64,000 nucleotides of DNA, taken from the NCBI RefSeq assembly GCF_011927765.1, contig NZ_JAATJG010000002.1:1-64000 (forward strand), in the 5' to 3' direction. The notes under the pieces are model-generated. The model did no database searches and was not told the DNA's origin. It saw nothing but the letters and a program-made list of their open reading frames with translations. Positions 17,616 through 25,512 of this stretch are shown here, piece by piece. Position 1 is the stretch's first letter; the number at the start of each line of letters is the position of its first letter. The DNA is from Wenyingzhuangia aestuarii (GTDB taxonomy: Bacteria; Bacteroidota; Bacteroidia; Flavobacteriales; Flavobacteriaceae). A program made the position numbers and the translations under genes.

Positions 17616-20600
17616 AAACTGTAACAGGTGTAATTACAAGTTCAGCTGATGGATTGCCTTTAATTGGTGCTACTGTACAAAAACTAGGAACTAAGGCTGT
17701 AACAACTACTGATTTTGATGGACAATATGTAATAAAAGCAACCCAAGGAGATATTTTACAGTTTACTTATTTAGGAATGACTTCTAAAACGTTAACAATT
17801 AAAGGGAATGTGTTAAATGTAATACTAGATCCAAGTCAAGAACAGTTAGATGAAGTTATTGTTGTAGGTTATGGAACTGTAAAGAAAAAAGAAATAACAG
17901 GAGCTGTAGCTAGAGTAAAAGCGGAAGATATAGAAAACATTGTTACATCCGATTTAGGAAGTGCTATACAAGGACAAGTGTCTGGAGTAAATGTTGTTGA
18001 TAGTGGAGAACCTGGGGGAGATTCAGATATTTTAATTCGTGGAATTACTTCATTAACTGGGAGCAACGAACCTTTGTATGTTGTAGATGGAGTAATGCAA
18101 GAGGGAAACCCTAGAATTCCGCCTAATGTAATTGAAAGTCTAGATATTTTAAAAGATGCTGCCTCTACAGCTATTTACGGTACAAGAGGAGCCGGAGGGG
18201 TTATTTTAATAACAACCAAACAAGGTAAAGAAGGAGCTTTAAAAGTTACTTTAAATTCTAGTTATGGTATTCAGGTAATTAATGGAACACCTACTCGTTT
18301 AATGAATGCAAACGAGCAATTGTATTCTATTATGTTACAAAAACGTAATTCTGATGGATTAGGTTTGGCTGATGATCAATTAAATCTTGGGTTTAACATG
18401 TTTAAATCTGCATACTTAAATGATTCAGATTTATTTGGAAATGTTATTTTAAATAGCCGTCCTACACAAAATCACTCATTAACTATTTCAGGAGGAGGTA
18501 AAGAAATTAATTACAATGTTACGGCAGGTTTTTATAGACAAAAAGGAACTATTGTAGGTTCAGATTTCCAACGTTTTAATATTAGAGCAAACACAGGATA
18601 TCAAAAAGGAAAATGGGATATTAAAGCAATTGTAGCTATTACAAATGAAGAGAATCATAAATCTCCAGGGGGGTTAACTTCTCAAATTATTAAATACTCT
18701 CCTTTAAATATTGATGTTGAAGATGTAAGTTTAAACGATGTTATTTTTACTACAGGTGGTAGTAATGGAAATAATTTACAATCTGCAATTAATAGTTTTA
18801 GAAATGAAAACACGATTAATTCATTAAATGCAAATACTACATTTAGTGCGGTTTATAAATTTACAGATAACTTATCACTTACGTCTAGATATGGAATGTC
18901 TTCAGATTATGATTATGGACATAGTTTCAGACCTTATCAACAAGTAATAAATGCTGTTACAGGAGAAGAAATTAGTCAATCAAGAAGTAGTGGTGTCGGA
19001 AATAATGCTCAGAAAAAGATAAACAATACATTTAGTATTTTTTCTAACTACAAGTTTAATATCAATAAAGATCATAGAATTGCTATGACTTTAGGAGCTA
19101 CTTATGAAAAGTACACAACAGAAAGATTTTCTGCTGGTGGGTCTGGTGTAACTAACAACGATATTAAAGTTTTAAATGGTACAACTTTAAATTATACGGT
19201 AGAGTCTGGAAATGATTATATAAGTAAAACTTTTGGTTTATTATACCGTTTACAATACAATTATCAAGGGAAATATATATTTAGCTCAAGTATAAGACGT
19301 GATGCTTCTTCTCGATTTAATGTAGATTCAAGATCTGCTTTATTCCCTTCAGCATCTTTTGCTTGGAATGTATCTGATGAAGGTTTTTGGGATGATTACA
19401 AATCGGTTGTAAATAACTTTAGAATTAGAGCTTCTTATGGTAAAGTAGGGAACCAAAGAGTGGGAGATTACATTTATCAGCAAACATTTTTAACAGAATA
19501 CCAATATGCATATGGACGTTCTGGAAGTGATAATCTAACCAATGGAAATATTCAAAACGGTTATGCTAATAAAGATTTAAAATGGGAAACATCTATACAA
19601 TCAAATTTAGGTGTAGATCTTAGTTTCTTTAAAAATAAAGTAACTTTTACAGCAGAATATTATCACAAAACCAATAGTGATATGTTGTTTCCTATAACAT
19701 TGTCTGGATCTACAGGAGCTATTAATAATTCAGGAATTATATTAAACGTTGGTAACATGACTAACAAAGGACTTGAACTAGCAACTAAATACAAAACAAA
19801 CATAGGAAATGTGAAGTTAAACATGAGTGGTACTTTTACAACTAATAAGAATGTAATTACCAAGTTAGATGGGTTTGGAAGATTTACTTTAATGGATGAC
19901 TCAGGTTTAATTTCAGGAGCTAGAGATCAGTCTCAAGTAACTGCTATTGCTAAAGGTTATGAAGCTGGAGCTTTCTTTATTTATACTACAGATGGTGTTA
20001 TAAATACAAGTGAAGAATTAGCAGATTATCAAAAAATTAATCCTCAAGCGAGTATGGGAGACCTTGTTATAGTTGACACCAATAACGATGGACAAATTAC
20101 TAATGACGATAGAACTTATAGAGGTAGCGGATTGCCTAAGTATGAATTAGGGTATAATTTAAATGCAAGCTATAAAAGTTTTGATTTTTCTATGAACTGG
20201 TATGCTGCATTAGGACAGGAAATAATGAATGGTTCTAAGGCTACAGCGTTTGGATATGGAAGACATGCAGATTTAATCAATCAGTGGTCAGAGGTTAACC
20301 CTACTAGTTCAATTCCTTCTTTTAAAAATCAAATCAAAAACCATTACAATTATAATGGAAATACAGATTTATGGTTAGAAGATGGTAGTTACTTAAGATT
20401 AAAAGCAGTTACTGTAGGGTATAGTCTATCTAAATCTATTTTAGAAAAATTAGGAGGGATTTCTAGATTTAGGATTTATGCTACAGCTCAAAATCCGTTA
20501 ACATTTACTAAGTATACAGGTTATAATCCTGCAGTAGGAGGTAGAATTCAAAGTAGAGGATTAGATAAAGGAACATATCCTATTACAGCTACTTATATGT

Positions 20601-20623
20601 TAGGATTAAATCTAAACTTTTAA
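17513..20623 (+). CDS. SusC-like TonB-dependent outer-membrane transporter, cassette 2
   Basis: A 1036-aa protein with a long basic signal peptide (ends KAYAQ), a carboxypeptidase-regulatory-like domain (about residues 36-110), a TonB-box region LDEVIVVGYG, a plug with LYVVDG and ILKDAASTAIYGTRGAGGV, and a beta-barrel ending NLNF. It partners the SusD-like protein 18 nt downstream to import oligosaccharides across the outer membrane. Its signal peptide is almost identical to that of the SusC at 25410, whereas plug and barrel segments are closer to the SusC at 4171, giving a mosaic relationship. There is no STN domain, so anti-sigma-coupled signalling is unlikely; control by the HTCS fits better. 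Confidence 0.95.
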   Translation: MKKNRTIKVRTVLRRVFLILFLSVVCFKGKAYAQETVTGVITSSADGLPLIGATVQKLGTKAVTTTDFDGQYVIKATQGDILQFTYLGMTSKTLTIKGNVLNVILDPSQEQLDEVIVVGYGTVKKKEITGAVARVKAEDIENIVTSDLGSAIQGQVSGVNVVDSGEPGGDSDILIRGITSLTGSNEPLYVVDGVMQEGNPRIPPNVIESLDILKDAASTAIYGTRGAGGVILITTKQGKEGALKVTLNSSYGIQVINGTPTRLMNANEQLYSIMLQKRNSDGLGLADDQLNLGFNMFKSAYLNDSDLFGNVILNSRPTQNHSLTISGGGKEINYNVTAGFYRQKGTIVGSDFQRFNIRANTGYQKGKWDIKAIVAITNEENHKSPGGLTSQIIKYSPLNIDVEDVSLNDVIFTTGGSNGNNLQSAINSFRNENTINSLNANTTFSAVYKFTDNLSLTSRYGMSSDYDYGHSFRPYQQVINAVTGEEISQSRSSGVGNNAQKKINNTFSIFSNYKFNINKDHRIAMTLGATYEKYTTERFSAGGSGVTNNDIKVLNGTTLNYTVESGNDYISKTFGLLYRLQYNYQGKYIFSSSIRRDASSRFNVDSRSALFPSASFAWNVSDEGFWDDYKSVVNNFRIRASYGKVGNQRVGDYIYQQTFLTEYQYAYGRSGSDNLTNGNIQNGYANKDLKWETSIQSNLGVDLSFFKNKVTFTAEYYHKTNSDMLFPITLSGSTGAINNSGIILNVGNMTNKGLELATKYKTNIGNVKLNMSGTFTTNKNVITKLDGFGRFTLMDDSGLISGARDQSQVTAIAKGYEAGAFFIYTTDGVINTSEELADYQKINPQASMGDLVIVDTNNDGQITNDDRTYRGSGLPKYELGYNLNASYKSFDFSMNWYAALGQEIMNGSKATAFGYGRHADLINQWSEVNPTSSIPSFKNQIKNHYNYNGNTDLWLEDGSYLRLKAVTVGYSLSKSILEKLGGISRFRIYATAQNPLTFTKYTGYNPAVGGRIQSRGLDKGTYPITATYMLGLNLNF

Positions 20624-20641
20624 TAAATAAAAACAATTATC

Positions 20642-22459
20642 ATGAAATATTTGACTTTTAAAAACATTATAGTGGTTTTTATGTTATTTGGTTTATTGTC
20701 ATGTTCAGACGAATCATTAACAGAAATAAACCCAAACCAACCACAGGTACGTTGGGATAATTTATCGGATACGCAAAAAGGTTTAAACTCAGTTTATAAT
20801 TCTTTATTAGATGAAAATTTACTAGGAGTTATGCAAGAAGCTTGGAGATCGGATATGGGATATCCAGGATTTGGTAGGCCAACCCCTACAAACCAAGGGA
20901 ATTTACCTTACTATTATCAAACATATACAAATAACAATGAATTTATATCTGCTAAATGGGATGCATGTTATGCAACTATTTATTATGCAAATCAAGTACT
21001 AGAAGGTCTAGAAGGATTAGAAGCTACTTTAACAGAAGATTCATTAGAGTCTTGGACAGCACAAGTGGCACAAGCTAGATTCTTTAGAGGATTAATGCAT
21101 TTCTATTTACACTCTACATACAATAACGGTAATGTAATTATTAGAAAAGAAATTCCTAATGTTACAACTGGTTTTGGTAAAGAGCTATCATCATCTGCAG
21201 AGGTAAGAGACTTTTTTAGAGAAGACTTATTATATGCTTATGAGAATTTACCTGAAGAATATGATAAAGATTATTTAGGAAGTGCAACAAAATGGGCAGC
21301 AGCTACAGCTTTAGGAACATCATACTTATATGAGGCTACAGATGGTCCAAGTGCAACTGGAGACTACTCACAGGCTATGACGTATTTTGAAGATGTTATA
21401 GATAATGGCCCTTTTGAATTAGTAACGGATCCTTCTTTAATTTTTACTCCAGCAGGAGAGTTTAATAAGGAATCTATATTTGAATTAGCCTACAATACAG
21501 AGCATAGACAGAGTTTAAAAGTTTTTGATGCAGGAAAAATGTCTAATCAATTATCTTTTAATTCAACAGGATCGTCAGGTTTCTTTATGCCCGTTTGGAT
21601 GATATACGCTTACAAATCAGAAGAATTAGATTTAGCAGATTCTAGAAACGTATATACAGAACCAGGAACAGGAGGTACCATTATAAGACCAGTATCTTTA
21701 AGAGCATCTTCTATGGCAGCTATTGTAAATGATGAATTAACAGATTTTGGAGGTAAAAAAACAACAGAAGGTATTAAAATTCAAAATGGAGGTTTTGGAT
21801 TTGGTTACTATAAAAAATATATTGAATTTAATAACACCGATCCTAGAGGAACAAGAAGTGCGGGTTCTAATGTTGTTGTAAACAGATTGGCAGAAGTGTA
21901 TTTAATGCAGGCTGAATGTTTAATTCAAACTGGAGATTTAAATGGAGCTTTAAAATTAATCAATAAAATAAGACATAGATGGGCTCTTCAACTAATAGGA
22001 ATGCCAGATACTGATTGGCCTGATGCAACTTTTGAATCTGACAAAGATAATGATGGGGTTATTGATGTGGACTATGTTGATTATACTCAAGAAACACTAA
22101 TGAATAGGTTAATGTATGTTGAAAAACCATTAGAATTATCTGTAGAAGGTCATGCAATACGTTGGATAGATTTAAGAAGATGGGGGATTATAAAGGAAAA
22201 CTTTAACAGGTTATCAAATGCAACGTATTACGCTCAAAATTATGATTATGATAAACGAGATGCTGATACTGGAGAAAAAACAGGTAAAACAGGAACTATT
22301 AAAAACGGAGAAATTTTAAATGTAAACCCTGGAACTGCTACAGAGTTAAATATCATAGATTATGAATATGATGTTGCAGCAGATAATTATACTCCAGCAT
22401 TAAATAATTATTACCCTATTCCTTTAAATGAGATTTTAAGAAATCCATTATTAAACTAA
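20642..22459 (+). CDS. SusD-like glycan-binding lipoprotein, cassette 2
   Basis: A 605-aa lipoprotein with lipobox GLLSC (Cys21). Family landmarks are QARFFRGLMHFYLHSTYNNG, VVNRLAEVYLMQAEC, INKIRHRWAL and EGHAIRWIDLRRWG. The start lies 18 nt after the SusC stop. A segment near residues 460-475 (DKDNDGVIDVDY) looks like a calcium-binding loop of the DxDxDG type, which the SusDs of cassettes 1 and 3 lack. It acts at the cell surface as the lid of the SusC transporter. Its closest relative in the window is the SusD at 2359, judging from shared segments such as WRSDMGYP...GRPTP. Confidence 0.93.
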   Translation: MKYLTFKNIIVVFMLFGLLSCSDESLTEINPNQPQVRWDNLSDTQKGLNSVYNSLLDENLLGVMQEAWRSDMGYPGFGRPTPTNQGNLPYYYQTYTNNNEFISAKWDACYATIYYANQVLEGLEGLEATLTEDSLESWTAQVAQARFFRGLMHFYLHSTYNNGNVIIRKEIPNVTTGFGKELSSSAEVRDFFREDLLYAYENLPEEYDKDYLGSATKWAAATALGTSYLYEATDGPSATGDYSQAMTYFEDVIDNGPFELVTDPSLIFTPAGEFNKESIFELAYNTEHRQSLKVFDAGKMSNQLSFNSTGSSGFFMPVWMIYAYKSEELDLADSRNVYTEPGTGGTIIRPVSLRASSMAAIVNDELTDFGGKKTTEGIKIQNGGFGFGYYKKYIEFNNTDPRGTRSAGSNVVVNRLAEVYLMQAECLIQTGDLNGALKLINKIRHRWALQLIGMPDTDWPDATFESDKDNDGVIDVDYVDYTQETLMNRLMYVEKPLELSVEGHAIRWIDLRRWGIIKENFNRLSNATYYAQNYDYDKRDADTGEKTGKTGTIKNGEILNVNPGTATELNIIDYEYDVAADNYTPALNNYYPIPLNEILRNPLLN

Positions 22460-22472
22460 TAATTGAAGCAAG

Positions 22473-24134
22473 ATGAAAAATATTAAAAAAATAATACAAA
22501 TTATTTCAATCGTAGCATTTCTTGTAGGTTGTAATAATGATGAAGTAAATTCTTTAGCAAAATTTAATGATGCTACTTGGTCAACCTCCGAATATAATTA
22601 TGCAAATACAACTTCAGATATAAATTTTGGAATAAATAAAGGAGATTATATTTCATTTATAGATTTGTCTCAAAATGCAATATCTCACGAATGGATTATC
22701 GAAAAAGAGGACAAATTTTTAAATCCAAATTTTAAAACAAGTGATAAGAATTTAATTCCTTTTATCAATAATGATTTAGGCACTGTGTCAACATCTAAAC
22801 CTGCACATATATTGTTTTTAAAACCAGGAATTAATGAGGTTAAAATGGTAAATACTTTTGATAGTCCTGTAACGTTTAATGGAAAAGTAAAAATTGAATC
22901 TGTTAAAAAAGGAGATGTGTATGAACTTAAGAATATTTGGAAAGTAGATGTTTATGATAGTTTAAAACCTGCAGTCAAAATTTCTAAAGAAGATGACTTA
23001 GGAGTTAAAACGGAGTTGTACAACTCTGCAAAAGAGCTGATACCTGCAGATGGAGTTATTAATATAGAAGCTGGTGAATCTTTAATTTATGAAGATATTA
23101 CTACTATTGGACGTCCAAATGCAAATAGTTGGAAATCGCCAGGATCAAATCAAAAGACAGCTTCTGGTACAAAAAATGTTGTTTTTGATTATTTAAAATT
23201 AGGAGAATTTGAAGCTGGATCTCTATCTGTAAGTAGAGATGGAGATGATAAAACAGTTCCTAAAGCAGAGTCACAAGTATTAGATATTCCCTTAAAAATT
23301 ATAGTAAACAAATCATCTAAGCCTTTTAATATAATAGAAGAAAGTGTTGTTAGATTGGAGTCTAATAAAATTAGTTTTGATGTTAGTGGAGAATTAAAGG
23401 CTTTTACAGATCAAGAAGCTAACTTTAATGTACACGTAACAAATACTGCAGCTAGTTTTGATAGTGATATTACAGTTACTAAAGCTCAAGTAAGCTCTAC
23501 AAATAAAGCAACTATAGAATTAACTTTAGCTTCGGATATTTATAATACGGACGATATTAAAGTTTCTTATATTGTAGGTGCTACAACCATTGTATCTGCA
23601 GATGAAAGAGATTTACTTGCTTTTACAGATCAAACTGTACGTTTTACAGATGAACTTTTGGATTCAGATTATTATGGTTTTGAATTAGGAGGATCGGAGT
23701 GGTTTATACAACACCCAGATCAATGGTCTTACAGTTCTTCTTTTGCAAATACAGGCACGAATAGTTTAAAATTTAGTGAAGCTGATGTTTCTTCAATGGA
23801 TAATAAAATTAAAGTACAAGGAACAAGTGCTACAGAACTTAAAATTGTAGCAGGTACCTATAATTTTTCTATAAATGTATGGATTGATGTTGATTCTGAT
23901 TTGAATACGCTGCTAACAAATTTTCAAGGAACTACTTTTAAATCTGTTAAATGGGATTTAACAGGAGTAAAAAAGGGAGAATGGGTTAAGTTAAACCAAG
24001 AAGTTACTTTAGCTGATTACGATAATACAAATAATGATAAATTAGTTTTTCAAATTAATAAGGTAGATGTTATTAGTACATCTGCAACTATGTATGTAGA
24101 TGATATATCTATGGTACCTGTAGAACAAAGATAA
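22473..24134 (+). CDS. Surface glycan-binding-type lipoprotein, cassette 2
   Basis: A 553-aa lipoprotein (Cys20 after FLVG). It shares with the proteins at 605 and 30247 the ordered segments FIDLSQN/EWIIEKE, EAGESLIYED-TTIGRPNAN, an Ig-like block with IELTLASDIYNTDDIKVSY and DERDL, and a C-terminal beta-sandwich ending MYVDDISMV. It follows SusD by 13 nt. By position it corresponds to SusE/F-like surface glycan-binding proteins, which bind the polymer outside the cell. Binding specificity is unknown; low identity among the three copies would allow different ligands. No enzyme motif is seen. Confidence 0.75.
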   Translation: MKNIKKIIQIISIVAFLVGCNNDEVNSLAKFNDATWSTSEYNYANTTSDINFGINKGDYISFIDLSQNAISHEWIIEKEDKFLNPNFKTSDKNLIPFINNDLGTVSTSKPAHILFLKPGINEVKMVNTFDSPVTFNGKVKIESVKKGDVYELKNIWKVDVYDSLKPAVKISKEDDLGVKTELYNSAKELIPADGVINIEAGESLIYEDITTIGRPNANSWKSPGSNQKTASGTKNVVFDYLKLGEFEAGSLSVSRDGDDKTVPKAESQVLDIPLKIIVNKSSKPFNIIEESVVRLESNKISFDVSGELKAFTDQEANFNVHVTNTAASFDSDITVTKAQVSSTNKATIELTLASDIYNTDDIKVSYIVGATTIVSADERDLLAFTDQTVRFTDELLDSDYYGFELGGSEWFIQHPDQWSYSSSFANTGTNSLKFSEADVSSMDNKIKVQGTSATELKIVAGTYNFSINVWIDVDSDLNTLLTNFQGTTFKSVKWDLTGVKKGEWVKLNQEVTLADYDNTNNDKLVFQINKVDVISTSATMYVDDISMVPVEQR

Positions 24135-24144
24135 AATTAAACAA

Positions 24145-24177
24145 AACCTCTAAACTATTTAATATGGTTTAGAGGTT
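24145..24177 (+). promoter_or_regulatory. Intercistronic hairpin before the small lipoprotein (cassette 2)
   Basis: AACCTCTAAAC and GTTTAGAGGTT pair perfectly over 11 bp with an 11-nt loop in the 57-nt spacer between the two lipoprotein genes. CTAAAAAA and the start codon follow within 15 nt. The position, arm length and loop size match the hairpins at 561-594 and 32089-32126, although the arm sequences differ. Confidence 0.75.
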
Positions 24178-24191
24178 CTAAAAAATATAAA

Positions 24192-24923
24192 ATGAAACAA
24201 GCAATCAAATATATAAATTTAATAGCTTTAGTGTTTTTAACACTTAGTTGTGAAAAAGAAACAGGATGGGAAAAAGAAAATTTAGAATTAGTACCTGTTT
24301 ATAGTGCTTTTGATATATCTTCAGAATTAGATATCAATCCAACTTTTGATGTAGAACAAGACCCCGCAATAGCTACTGATGAAGAAAAATTCTTGAAAAA
24401 CGAATACGACAATAGGTTTGTACCATATAAATTACAGTTGTTTAAGAATAAAGATTTAACAATTATTTTTAATACAACTTCAACAGCAAGTAAATTTGAA
24501 GTACCTTACATTGAAGATACTACAGATGCTGATGTATATGATATTAAATTGACCACAGAAGTTACCAATCCTATTAATAAAGGAGGAGTTACTGGTACAG
24601 AAATGATAACAAACAATTATTCTCTTTATTTTAACAGAACGGCAATGTCAAATGCTGTTACGGCTGATGTAGCTATAGAAGGATTGATGTTAAACACAAT
24701 AAAGGTAACTACAACAACAACTGTTCGAAATACAACAAGTTCTGATACCGAAGGAGTAGTAGTAGAAACTAAATATGAAACACCTAATGTTATTTCGCTA
24801 GTAACCAAAACAGAAACAAGTATTGATACAGAAACAAACAAAACAACTGTAACGATTACAAAAACGATAGATGAAACATTTAAGTATAAATTATTATTTG
24901 TAGAAAAAGAAATTTATAATTAA
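24192..24923 (+). CDS. Small lipoprotein of cassette 2, unknown function
   Basis: A 243-aa lipoprotein (Cys20 in LTLSC). It shares the LVPVYS segment soon after the lipid anchor and the C-terminal EKEIYN with the small lipoproteins at 131 and 32143. The second half is very rich in Thr and Val (runs such as VTTTTTVRNTT), suggesting an extended beta-structure. I do not recognise a named family. It is the last gene of cassette 2, followed by two strong terminators. Its constant position suggests it belongs to the uptake complex at the cell surface, but nothing in the sequence gives a biochemical role. Confidence 0.75.
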   Translation: MKQAIKYINLIALVFLTLSCEKETGWEKENLELVPVYSAFDISSELDINPTFDVEQDPAIATDEEKFLKNEYDNRFVPYKLQLFKNKDLTIIFNTTSTASKFEVPYIEDTTDADVYDIKLTTEVTNPINKGGVTGTEMITNNYSLYFNRTAMSNAVTADVAIEGLMLNTIKVTTTTTVRNTTSSDTEGVVVETKYETPNVISLVTKTETSIDTETNKTTVTITKTIDETFKYKLLFVEKEIYN

Positions 24924-24945
24924 TAACATAATACATAAAACAATT

Positions 24946-24976
24946 AAAAGCTCTATTATTTATAATAGAGCTTTTT
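24946..24976 (+). terminator. First terminator after cassette 2
   Basis: AAAAGCTCTATTAT and ATAATAGAGCTTTT form a 14-bp stem with a 2-nt nominal loop and a short T-run. Confidence 0.85.
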
Positions 24977-25011
24977 AGTTTAAGGACATATTGTTTTATA
25001 AAAAGAATGTT

Positions 25012-25051
25012 AAAACAGGATATAGCACAAGGTGCTATATCCTGTTTTTTT
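25012..25051 (+). terminator. Second terminator after cassette 2
   Basis: AAACAGGATATAGCAC and GTGCTATATCCTGTTT pair around AAG and lead into a seven-T tract. With the hairpin 40 bp upstream it insulates cassette 2 from cassette 3, so cassette 3 should have its own promoter. Confidence 0.9.
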
Positions 25052-25409
25052 ATACCAAATAATCATATTTGTAAGATGTGTTCTTTGTAATTTGTTGTTT
25101 TATAGTATGAAAGTGATTTTATGTACGGATGAATACAAATTATTTACAGAAGAGTATGTTATAAACATAGATAGCTTTTAATATTGTGAATATGATAATA
25201 TTTTATGTTTAATATAGTGTTTATTTCGTTTTTAGTGCTTTTTTATTTTTAAATTGTTAAATAAATAAGCGCTTTTGTGTTAATAACTCTAAATATGTAA
25301 ATCTGAATTTAATTAAAACTATGAACAAAAATCTAACAAAAAAAGAAATCTTCTTGCGGAGTTTCATTTACTAACCAAATTAAAACTATAAAAACTAAAA
25401 CTAATTTAA
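25052..25409 (+). promoter_or_regulatory. Upstream regulatory region of cassette 3
   Basis: This 358-base AT-rich gap without a gene contains TACAAATTATTTACAGA at 25134-25150 and ends in the leader segment shared with cassette 2. A GTAATTTGT segment near 25087 resembles a shortened inverted half of the motif. The promoter itself could not be placed with confidence. Confidence 0.5.
25134..25150 (+). promoter_or_regulatory. Candidate HTCS-binding motif, cassette 3
   Basis: This site is identical over 17 nt to the one at 17228-17244 and lies at nearly the same distance from the SusC start (276 against 285 bp). Confidence 0.5.
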
Positions 25410-25512
25410 ATGAAGAAAAATAGAACTATAAATGTAAGAACAGTCTTAAGAAAAGTATTTCTTATTCTGTTTTTATCTGTAGTGTGTTTTCAAGGAAAAG
25501 CATACGCTCAAG
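25388..25512 (+). repeat. Leader/signal-peptide segment duplicated at 17491-17615 (copy 2)
   Basis: Copy 2 of the 125-bp near-identical segment. It covers the 22 bases before the SusC start and the codons through the end of the signal peptide. Confidence 0.8.

Noticed and set aside
24626-24841. 71-aa open frame opposite the small lipoprotein (also 32544-32762)
   Set aside because: It is rich in Val and Ser because Thr-rich codons are read on the other strand. The recurrence reflects composition.
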